Assembly (NCBI GenBank): GCA_015487895.1
Contig: WFOW01000225.1
Span: 1 to 6,135, forward strand
From: Gammaproteobacteria bacterium
Lineage (GTDB): Bacteria; Pseudomonadota; Gammaproteobacteria; S144-34
Length of the DNA stretch: 6,135 nt
Reading direction: 5' to 3'
The notes beneath the pieces were generated by a model, which saw only the letters and a list, made by a program, of their open reading frames with translations, had not been told where the DNA came from and searched no databases. Of the stretch, positions 1 through 6,135 are shown piece after piece (the stretch's first letter is position 1; every line of letters begins with the position of its first letter). The position numbers and the translations under genes were made by a program.

Positions 1-2
1 CC

Positions 3-83
3 CGCGCCCCGGTGCCTCCCGCGCCGCCGCCCGCGCGCGCACCCGAGAGGCAGGAGCGGAGCCCGATCATCTACCGCCGATGA
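3..83 (+). CDS. Possible 3' end of an unidentified upstream gene (partial)
   Basis: A stop-free frame enters from the left edge and ends at TGA 81-83, which overlaps the next gene's ATG at 80 as ATGA. The visible 26 residues are Pro/Ala/Arg-rich and end in SPIIYRR. No family can be recognised. The case for a real gene is indirect. The ATGA overlap is typical of translationally coupled operon genes, and the downstream start has no well-placed Shine-Dalgarno sequence (nearest GGAG at 58-61, about 18 bases away), so coupling would explain its translation. In known MSHA-type loci mshQ-like genes follow pseudopilin-type genes such as mshP, but nothing here identifies this as one. All three forward frames are open across this GC-rich stretch, so the frame could be chance. 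Confidence 0.28.
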   Translation, partial: RAPVPPAPPPARAPERQERSPIIYRR

Positions 84-166
84 GCAGCGCCCGACACCTT
101 CGCCGCAGACTGGCCGCCCTGTTGGCCCTGGCGGTCGTGACACTTGCGCCCGGCGCGGCCCTCGCG
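80..166 (+). other. Sec-type signal peptide of the MshQ-like protein
   Basis: Residues 1-29 show a basic n-region (RHLRRR), a hydrophobic core of Leu, Ala and Val, and an ALA motif just before Trp-30, which fits signal peptidase I cleavage. There is no lipobox cysteine, so it should not be a lipoprotein. This predicts export across the inner membrane and supports the ATG at 80 as the start. Confidence 0.85.
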
Positions 167-3100
167 TGGAAGATGGAGGCGGGCCGTATCACCCTGCCGA
201 ACACCTACTCTGGCCCTCCGGTCTTCACGTCGTTCAGCTTCCAGCAGACCTACGACACGCCGCCGCTGGTCTTCCTCCTTCCGACGGACGACGGGCCAAA
301 TCCCGCTGCCATACGGATCCGCAATGTCACCACCACGGGATTCGAGGCGGCGGTGGTGGAGCCGCACGGGGAGGACGGGCCGCATATCCAGATGACCGTG
401 GCCTATCTCGCCATCGAGCCCGGGGTGCATGCATTGCCCGACGGCACGCTCGTCGAGGCCGGCACCGTGAGCACCACGCGGGTGCAGCGCGATCCCGTCG
501 TCGGCGGGCCCCAGGGCTGGGAGCAGATCAACCTCACGGCGGGCTTCGCCGACGACCCCGTGGTGCTCGCCCAGATCCAGACGCTGGCGAACGAGACGCG
601 TAACCCGCCGGCCACCTACTCGGAGCCGTGGCTGACGGCAGTGGTCGACGAGGTGGAAGAGGACGAGCTGCGCGTGGCCCTGGAACGAAGCGAGGCTTCC
701 GACGGCACCGTTACCGCCATCGCCAACGCGGAGACCATCGCCTGGCTGGCGATCGAGGCCGGCGCCCGCGGCACCTTCGCCGACAGGCTGGGCAACATCG
801 TCTCCTACGAGACCATCCGGACCGGGAACGTGATCCGGGGATGGGACGACGGCTGCACCCGCATTCCCTTCGCCGGCAGCTACTCGCGCGCGCCGCTCGT
901 GCTCGCCACGAAGAACACCCGCAACGACAGCGACGGCGGCTGGCTGCGGCGCTGCGAGCTTCGGACGAGCCGCGTCGGCCTGCTCGTGGACGAGGACCGC
1001 TCGCACGACCCAGAGCGCAGCCACCCCGGCGAGCGCGCCGGGATCGTCGTCTTCTCCACTCCCTTCGCCGCGGACTTCTCGACATCCGTCACGAACCCGC
1101 TGGTGCTGTCCACCGTCAGCAACGAATCCATCGGGGCCCTCTCGTTCGAGGACGAGGACGTGGTGGACTACCGCGGTCCCGCTCAGCCGGCCTCGCTGCT
1201 CCTGGAGGGGGACACGATCTTCCGCGCCGAGGAGGACATCGACGCCGTGCACGTGCTTGCCGACGGCCGAATCGTCCTCTCCACAACGAGCGGTGCCTCG
1301 GTGCGCAACGGCCCGGGCTGGCTCGCGATCGACGAGAACGACCTCGTGATCCACGATCCCGGCGCCGGGACCGCGTCCGTCCTGCTCGACACCGACACGA
1401 TCTTCCGCCCAGGACCGCGCAGGGAAAACGTGGATGCCGTGTTTGTGGTCTCCCTGTCCCCGCTCAGGGTCCTGCTGTCCACCGTCGATGCCGCCGACGT
1501 CCGAAACGGCTCGGGCTGGCTGCACGTGGAGGACGAGGACGTCTTCCTCTACGACGCCGGCACGGGCACGGCCAGCATCGTCTTCGACGGCAGCGCGGTC
1601 TTCGCGGGCAACGAGGACGTCGACGGCGTGCACCGGCTCAGCGACGGATCGCTCCTGATCTCGACGGAGACGTCGGCGCGCATCGGGCCGCTCACGTTCT
1701 ACGACGAGGACGTGGTCCGCTACGACCCCGTAACCGGCAAGGCGACGCTCTACTTCAAGGGCGACCTGGTCTTCGCCAACGACGCCGACGTCAACGCGCT
1801 GTCCCTGAGGCCCAGCGCACCGGCCGTCGCCTCGTTCACCATCGACGTGGGCACGGGCTCTGCCAGCACCTGCACGCCGCTGGCGGTGACCATCACGGCG
1901 CGCGACGGTGCCGGCAACGTGCTGTCCGCCTACGCCGGCACCATCGGCCTGAGCACCTCGTCGGGCCACGGCACCTGGAGCGTGAACACGGCCTCGGGCA
2001 CCCTGAGCGACCCCACGGCCGACGACGGCGCGGCGACCTACACCTTCGTCGCGGCCGACAGCGGCAGCGTGGTGCTGGACCTGACCAATGCGCACGCCGA
2101 CGATCTCACCATCACGGTGACGGACGCGGCGGCGGGCGTGAGCAGCACCTCCGCCGTGGTCCGCTTCCGCGACAACGCCTTCGTGGTCGCGCCGACGACC
2201 TGCACGGGCGCGAGCTGCCCCGGCACGGGCTCGACGGAGGTGGTGGCCGGCCGCGGCCACGGCTTCCGGGCGGAGCTGTGGCGGCGCGACCCCTCGACCG
2301 GCAGCTGCGCCATCGCCACCGCCTACGACGGCTCGAAGGGCCTGAAGGCGTGGGTGGTGCGCGACGGCGACGACCCGGGCGGGGCGGCGCCGAGCGTCGC
2401 CGGCACGGCGCTGCCCGACGCCGCGCCGGCGGCGAACAACCTGACGCTCGCCTTCACCGCCGGGGTGGCGACCTTCACGCTCGAGACCACGGACGTGGGC
2501 AAGTACGCCATCGCGCTGCGCGACGACACCTCGGGCTTCGCCGTCGACGCGGGCGGCAATCCCCGGCCCATCGACGGCGGCTCGGCCACGCTCACCGTGC
2601 GCCCCTTCGCGCTCGGCTTCACCGACATCAATGCGGGGGGGACGGCGAACCCCGGCGGCACGGCGGCCTCCGGCGCGGGCTTCACCGCGGCCGGCCGCCC
2701 CTTCGCGGCCACGGTGGGCGGCTACCTCTGGCAGGCGGCCGACGACGCCGACAACGACGGCCTGCCGGACGCCGGCGCCGACGTCACGGACAACGGCCTG
2801 ACGCCGAGCTACGCCTGGGTCACGGCGCTCGCGCCGAGCCTGCACACGCCGGCCGGCGGGGTGCTGGGGACGCTGTCCGGCACCACGAGCATCGCGGCCG
2901 CGAGCTTCTCCGGCGGCCGGGCGACGGTCTCGGACCTCAGCTACTCGGAGGCGGGCTCGATCCGGATCTCCGCCACCGCGAGGAGCTTCCTCAACACCGC
3001 GGGCGTCGACTTGACCGGCACGAGCCCCGTCATCGGGCGCTTCCACCCGGACCATCTCGCCCTCGCCTCGTCGACCATCACGCCCGCCGACGCCTCGGGC

Positions 3101-3955
3101 GGCTACAGCTACATGGGCCAGCCCTTCACCGTGGCCTACACGCTGGAGGCGCGCAACGCCGCCGGCGGGCGCACGCGGAACTACGACGCCGGCCTCTACA
3201 CCGTGGGCGTGGCGGCGATCTCGAACGTGGCCGAGAACGCCGACGACGGGAACGAGCTCTCCGCAAGGCTCACGGTGGCCGGGGCGGGCTGGTCCCAGGG
3301 GCGCTATGCGGTCAACGACACGGCGGCGACCTTCGCGCGCGCGGCCTCGCCCGACGGACCCTTCGACCAGCTCGCCATCGGCGTGAAGGCCACGGGCGAC
3401 CCCGACGGGGTGCAGATCCAGGGGCTCGACATGAACGCGGCGGCGACCGGGTGCGGCGCGGGCTGCGATGCGCGCACGCTGGGAACGACGCGCGTGCGCT
3501 ACGGGCGGCTCGCCATCCTGCCCGCCTTCGGCTCGGAGCTCATCGACCTGAACGTGCCGGTGCGCGCGGAGTATTACGACGGGACGGCCTTCGCGCTCCA
3601 CACGGACGACGGCGCCACCACCGGCGTGACGCTGGCGCTCTCCGACCCCGACCCGGGCGATGCGCTCGCGCCCGGCGACACCTGCGCCTGGGACTCGGCG
3701 AGCGAGACCGGCATCGCCTGCGCGGGCACGCCGCCCGCCGGGCGCGACTGGCGCGAGCCGCCCTCGGCGGGCGACTTCAACCTCTGGCTCAAGGCGCCGG
3801 GCAGGACCGGCGACCTCATCCTCTCCGCCACGGTCCCGGCGTGGCTGCGCTTCGACTGGGACGGCGACGGCGCCGACGAGGACCCGAGTGCGCGCGTCAG
3901 CTTCGGCGTCTTCCGCGGCGACGAGGAGATGATCTACCGCCGCGAGGTCTACTGA
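80..3955 (+). CDS. MshQ-like DUF6701 surface protein with H-type-lectin-like modules and an internal repeat block
   Basis: This is a 1291-residue exported protein, probably a pilus-associated or surface adhesin; that role is inferred from family. Residues 1-29 form a Sec signal peptide (Arg-rich start, hydrophobic core, cleavage expected after ALA-29). Three H-type-lectin-like modules follow: about 30-115 (IRIRNVTTTGFEA, then AYLAIEPG), about 145-230 (PWLTAVV, then AWLAIEAG) and about 255-335 (TRNDSDGGWLRRCEL). Residues 341-577 hold degenerate repeats, and about 582-698 look like an Ig/invasin-type beta domain. Residues about 700-1291 match the DUF6701 region of proteins annotated MSHA biogenesis protein MshQ, ending in the typical FGVFRG...IYRREVY. 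Acidic calcium-type loops lie at 889-901 and 1259-1268. There are ten cysteines (259, 292, 598, 708, 713, 743, 1125, 1129, 1202, 1214), an even number fitting disulfides. No transmembrane anchor or sortase-type motif is seen. The ATG at 80 is chosen because the signal peptide begins there. Base composition rises in GC after about 1.8 kb. The family call is firm and the function is not. Confidence 0.9.
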   Translation: MSSARHLRRRLAALLALAVVTLAPGAALAWKMEAGRITLPNTYSGPPVFTSFSFQQTYDTPPLVFLLPTDDGPNPAAIRIRNVTTTGFEAAVVEPHGEDGPHIQMTVAYLAIEPGVHALPDGTLVEAGTVSTTRVQRDPVVGGPQGWEQINLTAGFADDPVVLAQIQTLANETRNPPATYSEPWLTAVVDEVEEDELRVALERSEASDGTVTAIANAETIAWLAIEAGARGTFADRLGNIVSYETIRTGNVIRGWDDGCTRIPFAGSYSRAPLVLATKNTRNDSDGGWLRRCELRTSRVGLLVDEDRSHDPERSHPGERAGIVVFSTPFAADFSTSVTNPLVLSTVSNESIGALSFEDEDVVDYRGPAQPASLLLEGDTIFRAEEDIDAVHVLADGRIVLSTTSGASVRNGPGWLAIDENDLVIHDPGAGTASVLLDTDTIFRPGPRRENVDAVFVVSLSPLRVLLSTVDAADVRNGSGWLHVEDEDVFLYDAGTGTASIVFDGSAVFAGNEDVDGVHRLSDGSLLISTETSARIGPLTFYDEDVVRYDPVTGKATLYFKGDLVFANDADVNALSLRPSAPAVASFTIDVGTGSASTCTPLAVTITARDGAGNVLSAYAGTIGLSTSSGHGTWSVNTASGTLSDPTADDGAATYTFVAADSGSVVLDLTNAHADDLTITVTDAAAGVSSTSAVVRFRDNAFVVAPTTCTGASCPGTGSTEVVAGRGHGFRAELWRRDPSTGSCAIATAYDGSKGLKAWVVRDGDDPGGAAPSVAGTALPDAAPAANNLTLAFTAGVATFTLETTDVGKYAIALRDDTSGFAVDAGGNPRPIDGGSATLTVRPFALGFTDINAGGTANPGGTAASGAGFTAAGRPFAATVGGYLWQAADDADNDGLPDAGADVTDNGLTPSYAWVTALAPSLHTPAGGVLGTLSGTTSIAAASFSGGRATVSDLSYSEAGSIRISATARSFLNTAGVDLTGTSPVIGRFHPDHLALASSTITPADASGGYSYMGQPFTVAYTLEARNAAGGRTRNYDAGLYTVGVAAISNVAENADDGNELSARLTVAGAGWSQGRYAVNDTAATFARAASPDGPFDQLAIGVKATGDPDGVQIQGLDMNAAATGCGAGCDARTLGTTRVRYGRLAILPAFGSELIDLNVPVRAEYYDGTAFALHTDDGATTGVTLALSDPDPGDALAPGDTCAWDSASETGIACAGTPPAGRDWREPPSAGDFNLWLKAPGRTGDLILSATVPAWLRFDWDGDGADEDPSARVSFGVFRGDEEMIYRREVY
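1100..1810 (+). repeat. Degenerate protein repeats (about four units) within the MshQ-like gene
   Basis: Residues 341-577 of the surface protein contain a repeated pattern of roughly DEDVVxYDPxTGTAxLxxDGDxxF, then EDVDAVHxLxDGxxLLST, then a short Ala/Gly link. Unit 1 is residues 353-413, unit 2 is 414-479, unit 3 is 480-536, and unit 4 is 537-577 and stops before the DGxxLLST half. A lone copy of that missing half (LVLSTVSNESIG, 341-352) stands before unit 1. The repeats are visible in protein and clearly diverged in DNA, so they are old rather than a recent tandem duplication. The alternation of short hydrophobic strands with acidic turns suggests a beta-rich, possibly propeller-like fold; this is inference. 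I cannot name a matching domain family. Confidence 0.8.
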
Positions 3956-3959
3956 CCGT

Positions 3960-3971
3960 CCTCCGCGGAGG
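3960..3971. promoter_or_regulatory. Perfect 12-bp palindrome just after the surface-protein stop
   Basis: CCTCCGCGGAGG is a perfect inverted repeat starting four bases after the TGA at 3953-3955. It has no spacer, so as RNA it could only form a short stem with a four-base loop. No T-run follows, so it is a poor terminator. It could be a protein-binding site or chance in this GC-rich sequence. Function unknown. Confidence 0.25.
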
Positions 3972-3972
3972 G

Positions 3973-3998
3973 CGCGTCCCCGGTGGAGGCCGGGCGCG
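3973..3998 (+). terminator. GC-rich hairpin between the surface-protein gene and hepT, possible weak terminator
   Basis: CGCG (3973-3976) and CCCGG (3979-3983) pair with CCGGG (3990-3994) and CGCG (3995-3998). This gives a 9-bp stem with a two-base bulge (3977-3978) around a six-base loop TGGAGG (3984-3989). It lies between the stop of the adhesin-like gene and the start of hepT, where a terminator or attenuator would fit. No U-tract follows, so intrinsic termination is doubtful. Rho-dependent termination or partial read-through into hepT/mntA remains possible. Confidence 0.35.
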
Positions 3999-4010
3999 GT
4001 TCCGTGGAAC
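3999..4010. promoter_or_regulatory. Inverted repeat GTTCC-GT-GGAAC upstream of hepT, candidate operator
   Basis: Two five-base arms (3999-4003 and 4006-4010) flank a two-base spacer, 10 bases before the hepT ATG at 4021. Toxin-antitoxin operons are often autoregulated by binding to palindromes at this position, so an operator is plausible. The bases AACAAT at 4008-4013, preceded by TG, weakly resemble an extended -10 box, but no matching -35 is visible. A short perfect palindrome can arise by chance here. Confidence 0.25.
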
Positions 4011-4020
4011 AATGCGGCCC

Positions 4021-4455
4021 ATGGCCGTGACGAACGGCGTGGTGCTGCGCAAGCTGGCGCTCCTCGACGAGGTGCTCGGCGAGCTGCGCTCGCTGGGAAC
4101 GCCCGATGCGGGCGAGCTCGCCCGGGACTGGCGCACGCGACGTGCGGTGGAGCGCGACCTGCAGATCCTGGTCGAGGTCGTGATCGACGTCTGCCAGCGT
4201 CTGATCGCCCTCGCCGGGCACGCGCCCGCGACGAGCGGCGCGGAGGCGATCCGACGATGCGTGCAGATGGGCGTGCTCGGCTCGGACGAGCCCTACCGGC
4301 GCATGGTCCAGTTCCGCAAATTCGTGGTCCACCGCTACGACGCGGTGCGCCCCGAGGTCCTGGCCGAGATCCTGGAGGGGCGCCTGGAGGATTTCACGCG
4401 CTTTCGCGAGGAGGTGCTGGCGTATGTCGGGCGTGACGGATCAGGCGGTGCGTGA
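4021..4455 (+). CDS. hepT: HepT-family HEPN RNase toxin (type VII toxin-antitoxin)
   Basis: The product is a 144-residue, mostly helical HEPN protein (formerly DUF86). The diagnostic HEPN motif RX4HXY is intact as RKFVVHRY: Arg-99, His-104, Tyr-106. In this family Arg and His form the RNase active site that cuts RNA and stops growth, and the Tyr is where the partner MntA adds AMP groups to silence the toxin. The length and the start (VVLRKLALLDEVL) fit the family. ATG 4021 is preferred; ATG 4012 in the same frame would add only three residues, and neither has a strong Shine-Dalgarno sequence. The gene starts 65 bases after the surface-protein stop and overlaps mntA by 32 bases, so the two are co-translated. 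Toxin-first order is uncommon among toxin-antitoxin operons generally but known for HepT/MntA pairs. I see no truncation or missing key residue, so an active toxin is expected. Confidence 0.9.
   Translation: MAVTNGVVLRKLALLDEVLGELRSLGTPDAGELARDWRTRRAVERDLQILVEVVIDVCQRLIALAGHAPATSGAEAIRRCVQMGVLGSDEPYRRMVQFRKFVVHRYDAVRPEVLAEILEGRLEDFTRFREEVLAYVGRDGSGGA
4408..4414 (+). promoter_or_regulatory. Strong Shine-Dalgarno site for mntA inside the hepT coding region
   Basis: GAGGAGG, followed by TG, lies nine bases before the mntA ATG at 4424 and is nearly a full anti-Shine-Dalgarno match. It decides the mntA start and so the 32-base overlap with hepT. It is much stronger than anything before hepT, which would favour more antitoxin than toxin from one transcript. 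Confidence 0.75.
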
Positions 4456-4831
4456 GGCGCTCGCCGCCACGCCCGGGCTCGCCGGGGCGTGGCTGTTCGG
4501 CTCGCGCGCGCAGGGCCGCGCGCGGGCCGGCTCCGACGTGGACGTCGCCGTGCTGTTCGACGGGCCGCCGCCGCTCGAGGTCGTCGCGGAGCTGCGGGCG
4601 CGCCTGCAGGAAGCGCTCGGCATGGAGGACGTGGATCTCGTGGTGCTCGACGAGGAGACGCCCTCGACGCTCGCCTTCGATGCGGTCTCGGGCGTGCCGC
4701 TCCTCGTACGGGACCCCGCCCGTGTCGCCGCCTACGTGTCGGAGGTCGCGCGCCAGCACGAGGACGACCTGGCGCTCGTGCGCGCAGGCCTGCGTGCGCG
4801 CGCGGAGCGCGAGGCGACGCGCGCCGGTTGA
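4424..4831 (+). CDS. mntA: MntA-family minimal nucleotidyltransferase (adenylyltransferase antitoxin)
   Basis: The product is a 135-residue minimal nucleotidyltransferase of the polymerase-beta fold. The signature GSX10DXD is complete: Gly-26, Ser-27, Asp-38 and Asp-40 (GSRAQGRARAGSDVD). A third acidic residue, probably Asp-71 in EDVDLVVLD, completes the usual metal-binding triad. Characterised MntA antitoxins transfer AMP from ATP to the Tyr of the HepT RX4HXY motif, and the target Tyr-106 is present in the neighbour, so the same reaction is inferred here. The start is set by the strong Shine-Dalgarno sequence at 4408-4414; an in-frame GTG at 4433 is less likely. It overlaps the end of hepT by 32 bases in another frame, indicating translational coupling. 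The C-terminal part (about 100-135) is an Arg/Ala/Glu-rich helix that may contact HepT. No defect is visible. Confidence 0.9.
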   Translation: MSGVTDQAVREALAATPGLAGAWLFGSRAQGRARAGSDVDVAVLFDGPPPLEVVAELRARLQEALGMEDVDLVVLDEETPSTLAFDAVSGVPLLVRDPARVAAYVSEVARQHEDDLALVRAGLRARAEREATRAG

Positions 4832-4844
4832 GACTCCCGAGGAT

Positions 4845-4864
4845 CGCGCCGCGCGGCCGGCGCG
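4845..4864. terminator. GC-rich hairpin between convergent mntA and ntrC
   Basis: CGCGCCG (4845-4851) pairs perfectly with CGGCGCG (4858-4864) around a six-base loop. It occupies most of the 38-base gap between the mntA stop and the ntrC stop, where a bidirectional terminator is expected. There is no T-run on either side, so it may act only as a transcript 3'-end stabiliser or need Rho, or be chance in very GC-rich sequence. Confidence 0.35.
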
Positions 4865-4869
4865 GGCCG

Positions 4870-6135
<1,266 letters not shown>

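Noticed and set aside
1..40. C/G-only simple sequence at the left edge, considered as a repeat or origin element
   Set aside because: It has no regular unit or symmetry beyond general GC richness and reads as ordinary Pro/Ala/Arg coding-like sequence.
628..4011. A long plus-strand frame in phase with hepT running back through the surface-protein gene, which could suggest a giant HepT fusion
   Set aside because: Before 4012 the translation is low-complexity Arg/Gly-rich and lies out of frame inside the surface-protein gene. HepT has its normal family length from the ATG at 4021.
71..4012. A continuous minus-strand open frame of 1313 codons lying opposite the surface-protein gene
   Set aside because: Its translation is Arg/Gly/Ala/Val-rich with no recognisable domain or signal peptide. 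The plus strand encodes clear known domains over the same span. In very GC-rich genes stops become rare in this antisense frame, so its length is expected from codon bias.
4008..4020. Possible leaderless hepT transcript from a -10-like AACAAT ending seven bases before the ATG
   Set aside because: Only four of six bases match TATAAT, and the position 17 bases upstream (GGAGGC, 3985-3990) does not resemble a -35 box, so the promoter cannot be supported.
4394..4759. Minus-strand open frame opposite mntA (121 codons)
   Set aside because: It is a Arg/His/Glu-rich shadow of mntA, which has its catalytic motif and a strong ribosome site on the plus strand.

Overview
The window is GC-rich, densely coding proteobacterial DNA. 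NtrC, a MshQ-like DUF6701 surface protein and a HepT/MntA pair together point to a high-GC gammaproteobacterium (for example Ectothiorhodospiraceae/Chromatiales) or, less likely, a betaproteobacterium. This placement is an inference from gene content and base composition, not from a marker gene.

Layout: (1) Bases 1-79 hold no complete gene. A short stop-free frame enters from the left and ends at a TGA that overlaps the next start codon as ATGA. It may be the tail of an upstream operon gene. (2) Bases 80-3955 (+) encode a 1291-residue exported protein. It has a signal peptide, three H-type-lectin-like modules, a block of about four degenerate 57-66-residue repeats, an Ig-like domain and a C-terminal DUF6701 region of the MshQ type. 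It is most likely a pilus-associated or secreted adhesin. (3) A 65-base gap is filled almost end to end with three inverted repeats. (4) Bases 4021-4455 and 4424-4831 (+) are a HepT (HEPN RNase toxin) and MntA (minimal nucleotidyltransferase antitoxin) pair. They overlap by 32 bases, and the mntA start has a strong Shine-Dalgarno sequence inside hepT. All the diagnostic residues are present, so this looks like an intact type VII toxin-antitoxin module. (5) Bases 4870-6135 (-) are ntrC, the nitrogen-regulation response regulator and sigma54 activator. Its first ~58 residues, including the phosphoacceptor Asp, lie beyond the right edge. It converges on mntA across 38 bases holding a GC-rich hairpin.

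The three units look functionally separate: a surface protein, a small toxin-antitoxin cassette, and a core nitrogen regulator whose partner ntrB would be expected outside the window to the right. I see no tRNA, rRNA, insertion sequence, CRISPR array or phage attachment site. No wholly new system is evident. The most interesting points are the repeat block of the surface protein, which looks circularly permuted like a beta-propeller, the base-composition step inside that gene, and the intact HepT/MntA pair with its palindrome-packed upstream gap.
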